Part shown: one piece after another, positions 26,798-35,810 of the stretch
Numbering within the stretch: the first letter of the stretch is position 1
How the letters are laid out: the number at the start of each line of letters is the position of its first letter
Assembly (NCBI RefSeq): GCF_001543245.1
Contig: NZ_CP014163.1
Span: 1,767,401 to 1,831,400 of the forward strand
From: Aerococcus urinaehominis
Lineage (GTDB): Bacteria > Bacillota > Bacilli > Lactobacillales > Aerococcaceae
Length of the DNA stretch: 64,000 nucleotides
Direction: 5' to 3'
Translations under genes and position numbers: made by a program
Notes under the pieces: model-generated
Told to the model about the DNA's origin: nothing
Databases searched by the model: none
Seen by the model: only the letters and a program-made list of their open reading frames with translations

Positions 26798-27544
26798 GCT
26801 TTGCCCATACTTTCTTACGATAATCGGTTGGCGTCATATTGATATATTTTTTAAAGACTTGGTCAAAGTAATTATAGTCGGAAAATCCTAGTTGGTGGGC
26901 TAACTCGCTAATTCGGACATCCTCATGATGTGCCAAGGCTTGGCTAGCAAGTGAGATACGGTATCGCTGGATATATTCACTGATGGTTACCTTGAGCGTT
27001 TCCTTGACCTTGCGATAGAGGCAAGACTCACTGTAACCAAGCGTTTTTGCCAGATGGCCATGGTTAGTTTTTCATTGTAGTGGTCGTGGATATAGGCTAG
27101 TAAATCTTTAATGATTTCGTCTTCTTTGATCAAAAGGCCAGCCAACAATTCTGAGTGGGCTTGTTGGTCTCTATCTTCGTCACTAGCCCGTTTGACTGCC
27201 TCAGCCACACTGGCCAAAAGTTCTTCCTCATTAATCGGTTTGGTGACAAAGTTGACCACACCAAACTGGATGGCTTTTTTAGCATTTTCGAAATCACTGT
27301 AGCCGGATATAATAATTTTTTGAAAGTCTAGGTCAGTCGCCTGGAACATGTCAAAGGCAGACATGATTGGCATGGTGATATCGGTTAAAACAATATCAGG
27401 CTGGCTTTCTTCAATGAGGGCTAGACCTTCTGCCCCATCAGAAGCCTCCCCCACAACCAGGGCGCCGACTTGGCTATAATCTACGCCGTATACCAACCAT
27501 TTACGGATCCATTCTTCATCTTCGATAATTACTAAACGTTTCAT
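26784..27544 (-). pseudogene. AraC-type response regulator (YesN/HptR-like), frameshifted
   Basis: The receiver domain is intact (VIIEDEEWIRKW, IVLTDITMP with the phospho-acceptor Asp, and VTKPINEEELL). At 27058 the frame breaks inside the first helix of the AraC HTH: the sequence ATGGCCATCTGGCA should read ATGGGCCATCTGGCA. With one G restored it continues LAKTLGYSESCLYRKV, ISELAHQLGFSDYNYFDQVF and TPTDYRKKVW, and ends at 26784. As read, the product is 185 residues and lacks both HTH motifs. A sequencing error in a G run is possible. Confidence 0.8.
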
Positions 27545-27546
27545 AT

Positions 27547-29106
27547 TTACCTTCTCCCTATACGATAGATGATTAAGCTACCTGTTTCGCTCGGTTCTAA
27601 ATGCAGTTCTGCTTCTGGATAGAGGTATCTTAAGCGTTTGATACTGTTCATGAGGCCATCTTGGCCGGTATTAGCTTTTAAATTTTCTGCCAGGTCCACT
27701 TGTGCTTGGTGGCTGAAGCCTGGCCCATTATCCCAAATGCAAAAATCAATGCCTGGAGAATGTTCCCTAACAAGGACTTTTATCTGCAGGTCGGGTCTAA
27801 AGTTACGGCCATATTTAATGGCATTCTCGATGGCCGAAAGCAGGAATAACCGCGGGACGGGAATGTCTGCTAGCTTGGCTGGATACTTGATGTCATATGA
27901 AAAGTTAGGAAAGCGGGTTTGATTCACTTGGAGAAAGTGGTCGATAATATCTAAATCTTCTCCCAGGCTAGCGTTATCCATATCAGCATCCAAACCATAG
28001 CGTAAAATTTTAGTCAAGGACTTGATTAATTGATTGCAGACTTGTGAATCAAATTGGCTGGTAATCCTGATGGTTTCCAAGGTGTTATAGAGAAAGTGGG
28101 GATTAAACTGAGCCTCCAGCATTTTTCTTTCATAATTTAACTTGTCAATTTCAAGGGTCAATTGGTCTTCATTAAGTTGTTTTATTTTTGCGAGCATGTC
28201 ATTCATGGCTTGACTCAAGTAGGAAAATTCTTGCTCATATTGGCCTGTGATTGCTTGCTGACTCCCATCAGTAATTGCCCTGGTTTCCGCGACCAACTGG
28301 TCTACTGATTGACTACTGTAAGCCGCCATCTTGCCGGCGACATAAGCGGCGACTGAGGTAAGGGCTAAAATCAAAGCTAGGAGACCTGCGAGAGCGAGTA
28401 CAAATAATAGCATCGCTGGCATAAATAAAGTAGCTGTTAGTAGGACCATATCACCTGGCAAGGGGGCGTGGTTAAGCAGGTAGACTTGCTTGCCTTTAAG
28501 ATAAAATTTCTGCTTGCAATTTGATTGGCTATCAGGAAAGGCAGGTGATTGTGTGAGAAAGTGACCGTATTGGTCTTGGAGGGCAAAAGAGCTGGCTTCT
28601 AGGTTAGTCTTTGCAAAGATATTTTCTGCGGGCATCAAGTAAGCAGCAATCTCTTGGTGATTTTTTTGGAAAAGCAGCTGGTAGCACTTGCCCCGGGTAT
28701 CATAGTAAGTCAGGCTGCCTGATTGTTGGGGGTAGGTGACCAGTAGTTGCCGATAGGTGTCGGCTAGGGACTGGTCAGCATTGGAAAAAAGTTGCTTGCC
28801 CTGAGCATCCATTAAAATAAAATTGCCGTCTAGGTTATGGCGGGCTTGGCTGGTATAAAATTGGTAGTAAATATTGCGGTCAAGATCAGCATCAATGGCT
28901 AACATATCCGCTAGTAATTGATGACCAGCGCTAACGCGATCCTGATAGGTAGTGGCTAAGTCGGAGGTATCAGTTTTTAACTGGGTATTTTTATCGATAT
29001 AGAAATAGGTCATCACGCACAGGAAGATGATGCTGGCGACAATTGTGACACTAAGGGTTACGAGTTTGACTAAATGTTGCTGTAATTCTTCACGGTATGA
29101 TTGCAT
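27547..29106 (-). CDS. YesM/HptS-like sensor histidine kinase
   Basis: 519 residues from the ATG at 29106, which follows GGAGGG; the frame extends upstream to a TTG. A membrane segment near residues 20-40, an extracellular domain of about 170 residues, a second membrane segment, a HAMP-like linker, then the His_kinase region with FNPHFLYNTLETIRI (phospho-accepting His) and the ATPase motifs NAIKYGRN and DNGPGFS. First gene of the three-gene sensing unit; two bases separate its stop from the regulator ATG. Confidence 0.85.
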   Translation of the reverse strand: MQSYREELQQHLVKLVTLSVTIVASIIFLCVMTYFYIDKNTQLKTDTSDLATTYQDRVSAGHQLLADMLAIDADLDRNIYYQFYTSQARHNLDGNFILMDAQGKQLFSNADQSLADTYRQLLVTYPQQSGSLTYYDTRGKCYQLLFQKNHQEIAAYLMPAENIFAKTNLEASSFALQDQYGHFLTQSPAFPDSQSNCKQKFYLKGKQVYLLNHAPLPGDMVLLTATLFMPAMLLFVLALAGLLALILALTSVAAYVAGKMAAYSSQSVDQLVAETRAITDGSQQAITGQYEQEFSYLSQAMNDMLAKIKQLNEDQLTLEIDKLNYERKMLEAQFNPHFLYNTLETIRITSQFDSQVCNQLIKSLTKILRYGLDADMDNASLGEDLDIIDHFLQVNQTRFPNFSYDIKYPAKLADIPVPRLFLLSAIENAIKYGRNFRPDLQIKVLVREHSPGIDFCIWDNGPGFSHQAQVDLAENLKANTGQDGLMNSIKRLRYLYPEAELHLEPSETGSLIIYRIGRR

Positions 29107-29155
29107 GGGCAGTCCCTCCAATCAGTATCATATTGTATATCTTAGATCAAATATT

Positions 29156-29187
29156 AAAAAGAAGCTAACTTTTTTGTTAGCTTCTTT
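29156..29187. terminator. Terminator after the PTS gene
   Basis: GAAGCTAAC (29161-29169) and GTTAGCTTC (29176-29184) with a six-T loop, flanked by A and T runs. It lies between the PTS gene and the histidine kinase gene, so the two minus-strand units are probably separate transcripts. Confidence 0.85.
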
Positions 29188-29207
29188 AGGTTGGTAGGCT
29201 AGATTAA

Positions 29208-30572
29208 TTAATCCTTCACTTTGTAGTCAGATTCATCAAATCCTAAAATAAATTGTACCGCGATGGTTACAACGGTAACGATTAAGATGGTAATAATCGC
29301 TTCAAGTAGGTAGGACTCTTCCTTAGAAACCCACATTGGTAAACTTAATAGGGCCGGAGTGACATAAATAAAGGCCTTCATCTTCATCAGACTGGCGAAT
29401 ATACCACCGGCTAGGGCACCCGCCATACTAGCGTACATCGGTTTTTTCAAAGGCAAGTTAACCCCATACATGACTGGGCTAGTTGTCCCACCCAGTAGGG
29501 CAGTAAATCCTGTTGAGTAAGCCAATGATTTCAGCTCTTTGTTTTTAGCTTTTAGGCCAACTGCTAAGCCGGCTGCTGCTTGGGAAATGTTAGCACACAG
29601 GGCGACCACGCGAATAATTGGGTCATAGCCTTGCTCGGCCACGAGGGTAATAGAAATTGGACTGAGCGATTTGTGGACTCCAATGGAAACCATCCAAGGA
29701 TAGGCAGCTGCGAGCAGTGGAATGGCGATGAAGCCGACGTTATCATAGAGCCATACACTACCATCAGCAATAATATGAGAAACAAAGTCGCCGACCGGGC
29801 CAAATACCATAAAGGTTAGGGGTGCGGTTACCAGCATGGTCATCAAAGGTACCCCGAAAACTTTAATCATATCAGGAATATACTTGCGGAAGAAACGTTC
29901 AATATAGGACATCATCCAAACTGTTAATAAGGCTGACACCAAGGTAGTATCATACTCAATTAGGGGAATATTAAAACCTAAGAAATTAACCTTGGTACCT
30001 GCTTCCACCAGGCCTACCCAGGTTGGGTGGACGGTCATCAGCCCCATAAAGGCACCTAGGTAACGGTTGGCACCAAAGACCTTGGCAGCTGAAAAACCGA
30101 CATAGCCGGGTAGGAAATAATATGAGGTATCAAAAATAAATTTTAGGAAGATATAGAGTGAGTCTGTTTCTGATAAAACCCCTGTGAGGTTTAAAACGAG
30201 GACGATAACTTTACCTAGTCCAGCCCCAGCCATGATCGGCACGACTGGTGAGAGCGAAGCGGTAATCGCCGCTACGACCTTGTTAAAAACGGATTCTTTC
30301 TTCTCTTCTACTTGCTCAACATCATCGGTAGCCTGCATCAATTCTTCTAATTTTTCATAAATCTCTTGGCGATTATTTTGAATCTTTAGGCTGAGTTGAT
30401 CATTATCTAAGGTGATGGATTCAATACCATCAACTTTTGCCAAGTTATCAATCTTAAGGGATGATAAATCACGCAAGGTAAGCGTAATCTCCTCATCACC
30501 CATTGCTAAATACTTGATATTATCACTTCCAGCTACCGCATCGAGAATAGCTGTGCTTTCACGTTCAAACAC
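29208..30572 (-). CDS. Bgl-family PTS EIIBC with degenerate IIB domain
   Basis: 454 residues, starting with GTG after GGGAGG. Residues 1-75 follow the IIB fold of the Glc/Bgl superfamily (ILDAVAGSDNIKYLAMGDEE, then DNLAKVDGIESI), but the phosphorylated Cys, normally in HCATRLR, is Gly25. Residues 95-450 form an EIIC with about ten membrane segments (SLSPVVPIMAGAGLGK, GFNIPLIEYDTTLVSALL, GGTTSPVMYGVNLPLKKPMY). No IIA domain is present. It may depend on another IIB, or act as a non-phosphorylating transporter or sensor. Confidence 0.8.
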   Translation of the reverse strand: MFERESTAILDAVAGSDNIKYLAMGDEEITLTLRDLSSLKIDNLAKVDGIESITLDNDQLSLKIQNNRQEIYEKLEELMQATDDVEQVEEKKESVFNKVVAAITASLSPVVPIMAGAGLGKVIVLVLNLTGVLSETDSLYIFLKFIFDTSYYFLPGYVGFSAAKVFGANRYLGAFMGLMTVHPTWVGLVEAGTKVNFLGFNIPLIEYDTTLVSALLTVWMMSYIERFFRKYIPDMIKVFGVPLMTMLVTAPLTFMVFGPVGDFVSHIIADGSVWLYDNVGFIAIPLLAAAYPWMVSIGVHKSLSPISITLVAEQGYDPIIRVVALCANISQAAAGLAVGLKAKNKELKSLAYSTGFTALLGGTTSPVMYGVNLPLKKPMYASMAGALAGGIFASLMKMKAFIYVTPALLSLPMWVSKEESYLLEAIITILIVTVVTIAVQFILGFDESDYKVKD

Positions 30573-30680
30573 ACGTAACGCCTCCCATTTCTTTTGTTCT
30601 TATATAGATTAAAAGAAATGAAAGGGGTATCATAGGGAAACTCTCAGCTAAAATGTGGAAAAAACTACACAAAAAGAATA

Positions 30681-30765
30681 AGGGTGTGAGACTTGGCATT
30701 CAGGCAAGGACCAGTGGTTGGGGCTAGACCCATAGCTAGCTATTAATTTTTGGGGGCCTGATTAG
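30681..30765. repeat. Partial inverted family A repeat
   Basis: Begins GGGTGTGAGACTTGGC and continues as the reverse complement of family A units, then diverges. It lies in the 319-base gap between the PTS gene and the symporter gene. Confidence 0.55.
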
Positions 30766-30803
30766 CCAATCACCCGTGATCGCCAAAGCCAAAGTCGAAA
30801 TTT

Positions 30804-30869
30804 TTGACTCATGGCCGACACTTATATAAAATAACCCTTAGGTAATTCACTTTCTATTAGTAAGTGAAT
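30804..30869 (+). promoter_or_regulatory. Promoter and inverted repeat before the symporter gene
   Basis: TTGACT (30804-30809) and TAAAAT (30827-30832) are 17 bases apart. An 8-base inverted repeat, ATTCACTT (30845-30852) and AAGTGAAT (30862-30869), falls in the leader just before the AGGAGG, where it could act as operator or mRNA hairpin. Confidence 0.55.
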
Positions 30870-30891
30870 GATTAAAAAAAGGAGGATATAT

Positions 30892-32169
30892 ATGCCAATA
30901 TTAACTTTAGCCTTGGGGCTATTAGCTTTTGCATTTATTTATTTTTTACAGAAAAAAGGGCAATCATTTTTAGTCCGTGTCCTAGTTGCGACAGTGCTGG
31001 GGGCTGCCCTTGGTTTATTGCTACCCGGGACAACTGAATATATCGGTGCCATTGGTCAAATTTATGTTAATTTGCTCAAGGCCTTGGTTGTGCCACTGCT
31101 CTTGGTTTCTATCATTCATACGGTGATTTCTTTAGAAGACTTTGCCACCCTGCGGTCAATTGGGGCCAAAACTATTACTACCTTGGGTGTCCATAATATT
31201 TTAGGATCACTGATTGCGATTATTGTTGCTTCCTTATTAGGTGTTGGTAAGCACGCGGAAGTCAATATTCCAGCTGGTACTGAGGCGGCTGAGGTTCCTT
31301 CAGTTATTGAGACCATGGTCAGCTTTTTCCCAACAAATATTATTGATGATGCCGCCAACAACCGGGTAATTCCGATTATCGTCTTTGCCATTTTAGTTGG
31401 CCTAGGTGTCTTATTGTATAAAGACAAGGAAAAAATTACGCCTTTTACCGGCTTCATCACCGCCGCTAACGAAGTGATGTTTTCTGTGATTTCAACTGTA
31501 ACCAAGTTTACCCCTTATGCCGTCTTGGCCTTGTTGACTGACAAGGTAGGATCCATGGATTTAAGTTCAGTGGGCGATTTACTGCTAGTCTTGATTGCCG
31601 TATTTATCGCTTCCTTCTTCCATTCATTTATTTCAACCCCAGCCATGGTTGCAGTGATGGGGCGGGTTAATCCTTGGCCATTTATCAAGCGCTATTTCCC
31701 AGTCTTCATGCTTGGTTTCACTACCCAAAGTTCAACCGGCGCTATTTCTGCCAATGTGGAAGCCCAAACTAAAATGGGTGTACCAGAGCGGATCGCATCA
31801 TTCTCAGCTTCCATTGGTTCAGTCTTTGGTATGCCAGGCTGTGCCGCGATTTGGCCAGTTACCATTGCTGTCTTTACCATTAATGCCCTAGGGCTAGAAG
31901 TGAGTTTCTCATTCTACGCCTACATGATTTTAATGGCCTTGCTGGTTTCGATTGGTACAGTGGGGGTGCCAGGTATTGCGACAATTGTGGCTACTGCCTT
32001 CTTCCTGGGTCTGGATTTACCCGCAGAAATGGTCATTTTGATGACCCCAATCTCAGCTGTGGCTGATATGGCACGGACCGCTACTAATGTGCAAGCAGCT
32101 GGTTCCACTGGTATCATTGTCGCCGAATTAGAGCGTGACTTAGATGAAAGTCAATATGTAGCTGAATAG
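30892..32169 (+). CDS. Dicarboxylate/amino acid:cation symporter, TcyP-like
   Basis: 425 residues from the ATG at 30892, which follows AAGGAGG; an ATG at 30868 in frame is upstream of that site. Eight or more membrane segments of the DAACS (GltP/TcyP) fold. Diagnostic segments are LLKALVVPLLLVSIIHTVIS, TTQSSTGAISANVEAQTKMG (first hairpin) and GTVGVPGIATIVATAFFLG (second hairpin), with MARTATNVQ near the end. The STGAI variant and overall pattern are closest to the cystine importer TcyP, but substrate cannot be fixed by eye. Confidence 0.85.
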   Translation: MPILTLALGLLAFAFIYFLQKKGQSFLVRVLVATVLGAALGLLLPGTTEYIGAIGQIYVNLLKALVVPLLLVSIIHTVISLEDFATLRSIGAKTITTLGVHNILGSLIAIIVASLLGVGKHAEVNIPAGTEAAEVPSVIETMVSFFPTNIIDDAANNRVIPIIVFAILVGLGVLLYKDKEKITPFTGFITAANEVMFSVISTVTKFTPYAVLALLTDKVGSMDLSSVGDLLLVLIAVFIASFFHSFISTPAMVAVMGRVNPWPFIKRYFPVFMLGFTTQSSTGAISANVEAQTKMGVPERIASFSASIGSVFGMPGCAAIWPVTIAVFTINALGLEVSFSFYAYMILMALLVSIGTVGVPGIATIVATAFFLGLDLPAEMVILMTPISAVADMARTATNVQAAGSTGIIVAELERDLDESQYVAE

Positions 32170-32195
32170 TTAGATTTAAATTCATAAATCATTTG

Positions 32196-32224
32196 AGGTT
32201 GAGATCTAGGTCTCAACCTTTTTT
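32196..32224 (+). terminator. Terminator after the symporter gene
   Basis: AGGTTGAGA (32196-32204) and TCTCAACCT (32211-32219) with a six-base loop and T6. Confidence 0.9.
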
Positions 32225-32285
32225 GTGCTTATCTGACTAACTTTAAATCTGGGGGCGTCGAACAGTCTGGGTCTTTTTTTATTGC

Positions 32286-32765
32286 CTCTGAAATAGCCTA
32301 ACCCGATAAGTAAAGCTACTTCAGCATTATGAATTGGCTCAGGTTACGCTGATACCAGCTTCGAAATAGCCTAATCCAGACAGTAAGCTACTTCAGTGGC
32401 ATGAATCGTTACAACTTGCCCCGCCAGCAGCTCTGAAATAGCCTAACCTAGCCAGTAAAGCTACTTTAGCAGCATAAATCGCCCCAACTTGCGCTGATAC
32501 CAGCTCTGAAATAGCTTAACTCGGTAAGTAAAGCTACTTCAGTGGCATGAATCGTTACAACTTGCCCGGCCACCAGCTCTGAAATAGCTTAACCTGGCCA
32601 GTAAAGCTACTTTAGCAGCATAAATCGCCCCAACTTGCGCTGATACCAGCTCTGAAATAGCTTAACCCAGCCATTAAGCTACTTCAGCATTATGAATTGG
32701 CTCAGGTTACGCTGATACCAGCTCCGAAATAGCCTAACCCAGCAGGTTAAGCTACTTTATCCCCA
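32286..32765. repeat. Family B tandem hairpins, cluster 1 (7 units, 73-base period)
   Basis: GAAATAGC-type cores start at 32290, 32363, 32435, 32508, 32581, 32654 and 32726. Each is followed by a complementary arm (AAAGCTACTT) about ten bases on, forming a hairpin. Linkers between hairpins are of three types, in order X Y Z Y Z X. The gap holds no gene and lies between convergent genes. Confidence 0.85.
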
Positions 32766-32888
32766 ATACTCCTGCTAGAAAAAGCGCTGTGATGATATTT
32801 AAAAATTATTTTTCTCGAATGATTTAGCCATCATGATTTCTGAGCCATACTTGCATGTTTAGCAGTTAAAAACCTTTATTGGTAACAC

Positions 32889-32956
32889 AAAAAAGCTAGT
32901 TTACGCTTTCCGCTTCAGATAATTAAACTTATCGGCGGAGCTAAACTAGCTTTTGA
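32889..32956 (-). terminator. Terminator of the guanine deaminase gene
   Basis: AAAAGCTAGTTTA (32891-32903) and TAAACTAGCTTTT (32942-32954) pair perfectly over 13 bases with a long structured loop; the A-run gives a T-run on the minus strand. Confidence 0.75.
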
Positions 32957-33012
32957 CAATTATGTAGCATTTTACGGCAATACTACGACTATTTGACCGG
33001 ATTTATATATAA

Positions 33013-34362
33013 TTAACCCTTAGCATGAACCAAGCGACCTTGGCAGTAAACGGCCTTAATATCTTCTTTGTTAGATAGATAGAGAATCCGTTGCAGGATA
33101 TGTTCTGGTTCAGAGAAGATATCGAAGTTAGGCAGTTTACTAGTTGATACCACCTGCAGGTCACCGGCAAAACCAGGGGCGATTTGGCCAATAGGTAGGT
33201 CCAGGGCTTCACCACCACCTGCAGTGGCTAGATAAAAGGCTTCATTAAGGCCGATGCGGGAATTAGCGACGCCACGGTCATCCTGGTCGAGGCGGGTGTC
33301 AACCCCTTCTTCAAGTTGACGTGAAGACATGACGGCCTGTTTGATGTTGTCATAGAGACTCGGTGAGAAGCCACCAGAAATATCTGATCCCAGGCCGATT
33401 TGCACACCCAAATCTTTAAGGTGGCGAATTGGAATCACCGAATTGGCAAAGTAGACATTAGAAATCGGGCAGTGGGCGACAGCAGTTTGGTGGTCACAGA
33501 AGATTTTGGCATCATCATCATTGATAAAGTTTGAGTGGGCCATCACTGATTTAGGACCAAAGAGGCCAAAGTCAGCCAGGGCCTCAGTATCTGTCTTACC
33601 AAAACGTTCCTTGGTAAAGTCATGTTCCCATTGACCTTCACTACAGTGGCTTTGGACATGGCAGTTGTACTTGGCAGCCAGTTCACCTAATCCAGCTAAA
33701 GCTTCGTCCGTACAAGATGGGGCAAAGCGTGGGGTGACGACGGGGTAGACACCTTGAGGCACATCCTTGGCTAGGTCACGCACAGCTAGGATAAAGTCTT
33801 CTGTGTCAGCCAGGGCCTGGTCAGTTGAGGCATCCCGGTAGTAGTCGGGGTTGCCAGCAGGGTCATCCATAACCACCTTACCGACTAAGCCGCGCTGACC
33901 TTTTTCAGCACAGATTTTAGCCAAGGCTAGTGAAGCTTCCTTGTGGATGGTGGCAAAGTATAGGGCGGTGGTGGTACCGTGGGCTAGGAGCTGGTCAACC
34001 AGGTCATTATAAACCCGCTTGGCAAAATCCAGGTCAGCATACTTGGCTTCTAAAGGGAAGGTATGCTGGTCCAGCCATTCAGTGAGGGGCCGATCCAGGG
34101 CAATCCCAGCTTGGGGCCACTGAGGCGCATGGATATGGGTGTCAATAAAACCAGGCAGGAGGTACTGGTCAGCGGTTAGCTCAACTAGATTTTGCTGGCT
34201 CCGGTAATGATCAACCCGGTCAGGGTAGGCAGGGTCATCTTGATTGACGATGGCTTGAATCACACCCTGGTCATCTAATTCAATTAGGGCGTCTTCGTGA
34301 TAGTCGACTTGACCGTAGGATGGGCAGGAGAAGTAAGATCCTTTAATGGCTTGAATTGGCAT
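33013..34362 (-). CDS. guaD: Guanine deaminase
   Basis: 449 residues. Amidohydrolase that converts guanine to xanthine and ammonia. Metal and substrate motifs are present: GFIDTHIHAPQW (about 70-81), TTTALYFAT, QSHCSEGQWEH, MAHSNFI, HCPISN and GLGSDISGG. The nine-residue HIHAPQ signature separates it from other amidohydrolases. AAAGGGG precedes the ATG. A PurBox-like sequence lies about 110 bases upstream. Confidence 0.93.
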   Translation of the reverse strand: MPIQAIKGSYFSCPSYGQVDYHEDALIELDDQGVIQAIVNQDDPAYPDRVDHYRSQQNLVELTADQYLLPGFIDTHIHAPQWPQAGIALDRPLTEWLDQHTFPLEAKYADLDFAKRVYNDLVDQLLAHGTTTALYFATIHKEASLALAKICAEKGQRGLVGKVVMDDPAGNPDYYRDASTDQALADTEDFILAVRDLAKDVPQGVYPVVTPRFAPSCTDEALAGLGELAAKYNCHVQSHCSEGQWEHDFTKERFGKTDTEALADFGLFGPKSVMAHSNFINDDDAKIFCDHQTAVAHCPISNVYFANSVIPIRHLKDLGVQIGLGSDISGGFSPSLYDNIKQAVMSSRQLEEGVDTRLDQDDRGVANSRIGLNEAFYLATAGGGEALDLPIGQIAPGFAGDLQVVSTSKLPNFDIFSEPEHILQRILYLSNKEDIKAVYCQGRLVHAKG

Positions 34363-34473
34363 AAATACCCCTTTCTAAACTAGCTAGGCTAGCTTTAAAA
34401 AAATAATTAAGATAGGTCTAGTTTAAGCCTCTATATCTAATTTGGCAAGATTAAATTATCACTTATTTCGTAA

Positions 34474-34486
34474 AAATCCGAACTAT
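34474..34486. promoter_or_regulatory. PurBox-like site upstream of guaD
   Basis: AAATCCGAACTAT fits the lactococcal PurR box AWWWCCGAACWWT at every position. It is 112 bases upstream of the guaD ATG and oriented on the opposite strand to the gene. A purine riboswitch was looked for in this leader and not seen. Confidence 0.45.
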
Positions 34487-34599
34487 TTCATTTGGAATAA
34501 GAAAAAAAGAAGGTTAGTAATAAAATTTGCTCTGTTTTTAATTTTAAAACGATTTTATAATTCGGTTTTTGCTCGACGAACCTATTACAAGCAAAAACA

Positions 34600-34627
34600 A
34601 GCACCTGGGGCATAAGTCCCAAGTGCT
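34600..34627. terminator. Hairpin with AGCAC/GTGCT stem
   Basis: AGCACCTGGG and CCCAAGTGCT pair with two mismatches. No T-run of length follows, so termination is uncertain. It separates the guaD promoter region from the repeats. Confidence 0.45.
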
Positions 34628-34644
34628 CGCTATTAGATGTATAT

Positions 34645-34852
34645 TAGTTGCTTAGTCGGGTTTCGACCACTTGAACTGGCTATCACTATTGGTCGTTTTT
34701 TACTCCAATGATTCATTCCTAAGCGCCAAGTCTCACACCCTGTTTAGTCGGGTTCGGTCTGGCAGAACTGAAGTCGTTTCACTAGGCTGACGCAATATCT
34801 TTCAGATATTGGTCTGCCTAGCTCCAACGATTCAGTTCAGAGCGCCATCTTT
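34645..34852. repeat. Family A hairpin repeats (one degenerate, one full unit)
   Basis: A short degenerate unit (34650-34740) and a full one (34740-34850) with stems CTAGGC/GCCTAG, AATATC/GATATT and GAACTGAA/TTCAGTTC. The rest of the gap up to 35050 has no recognisable gene; a 62-codon minus-strand frame is not supported. Confidence 0.75.
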
Positions 34853-35052
34853 GAACTTGCTTGTAGCAAACGTTTACAAACTTATTTTCCAGGATATATG
34901 GCTTGAAAGCAAGGAATACGCCTTGTTCCATAATGATCAGATGAAGTGGACATCTAATCAAAAATAAAAATGCCACCTGGCTATCGCGCTTGTTGACGAT
35001 TTCCAAATGGCATCAATTAGTCTAAGGGAAAGTCATTTATCCAGCTTAAAAT

Positions 35053-35532
35053 CTAAAGGTCCAAATACAAGATATACATATCTACATAGGTCCCGTCTTT
35101 AATCCGGAAGCCGCCGGGAATGGTCCCAACAATGGTAAAGCCTAGCTGGGTATAGGTGCGCAGGGCAGCGTAGTTGTTGGAGACCACGGCATTGTACTGC
35201 ATGCCCCGGTAGCCTAGGTTGCGGGCAGTCGCCAGCGAGTGGGCCACCAATTGGCGAAAGTGCCCTTGGCCACGGAAGGCGGGGTTCATACAGTAGCTGG
35301 CATTGGCCACGTGACTGCAACGGCCGATATTGTTGGGATGAATTAGGTAGTAGCCCACAATCTCCTGGCCGTCTCGCATAACATTGACGACATCCTGGTC
35401 AGCTAGGTAGTCAGCAAAGCTTTGGCTATCGTATAAGTCTTCACCGGGGAAGGCCATGCCATCACTTAAAATGGTGTTCCAAATGGCAGTTAACTGGTCG
35501 ATGTCTTGGGCTTGGTAGTTGGTGATTTTCAT
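35053..35532 (-). CDS. GNAT-family N-acetyltransferase
   Basis: 159 residues. N-terminus KITNYQAQDIDQLTAIWNTI is typical of GNATs. The acetyl-CoA motif is NPAFRGQGHFRQLVAHSLA (about 83-101). The C-terminal part AALRTYTQLGFTIVGTIPGG is the beta6-alpha region of the RimI/PhnO-like group. GAGG precedes the ATG. Substrate unknown. Confidence 0.85.
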   Translation of the reverse strand: MKITNYQAQDIDQLTAIWNTILSDGMAFPGEDLYDSQSFADYLADQDVVNVMRDGQEIVGYYLIHPNNIGRCSHVANASYCMNPAFRGQGHFRQLVAHSLATARNLGYRGMQYNAVVSNNYAALRTYTQLGFTIVGTIPGGFRIKDGTYVDMYILYLDL

Positions 35533-35626
35533 TTGTTAAATTCCTCTTTCAATATTAAATTAATAAGCTTAGGGCTATTTTAGCCTATTTAGCCGCGCCA
35601 GGGCTATATGATTATCATAATTTCAT

Positions 35627-35746
35627 TAGTATCAGATAATCACTGATCACATCGAGCTTGAAAATATTGTCACTGATGGCTTTGAACAATTGATGAATGA
35701 CAAGTCGCAAGCTAAAATCTTAGTTAAACTAAGTGGCGACCAATAG
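35627..35746 (+). pseudogene. C-terminal remnant of a zinc-type alcohol dehydrogenase
   Basis: Only the last 38 or so codons remain: ITDHIELENIVTDGFEQL followed by MNDKSQAKILVKLSGDQ and TAG. This is the usual C-terminus of butanediol/sorbitol dehydrogenase-type MDR enzymes. No upstream part is present. Confidence 0.55.
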
Positions 35747-35767
35747 TATTAACTCGTTACTAGACAT

Positions 35768-35810
35768 AAAAACCACCAAGTCTCTAAATTTCAGGACTTG
35801 GCGGCAATTT
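35768..35810 (-). terminator. Terminator of the bactofilin-like gene
   Basis: CCACCAAGTC and GACTTGGCGG pair around a 12-base loop, with an A-run giving Ts on the minus strand. Confidence 0.65.

Noticed and set aside
34363-34500. Purine riboswitch before guanine deaminase
   Set aside because: None of the conserved junction or loop sequences are present on the minus strand.
34818-35006. 62-codon minus-strand frame
   Set aside because: It ends inside a family A repeat, has no clear ribosome site and no recognisable domain.
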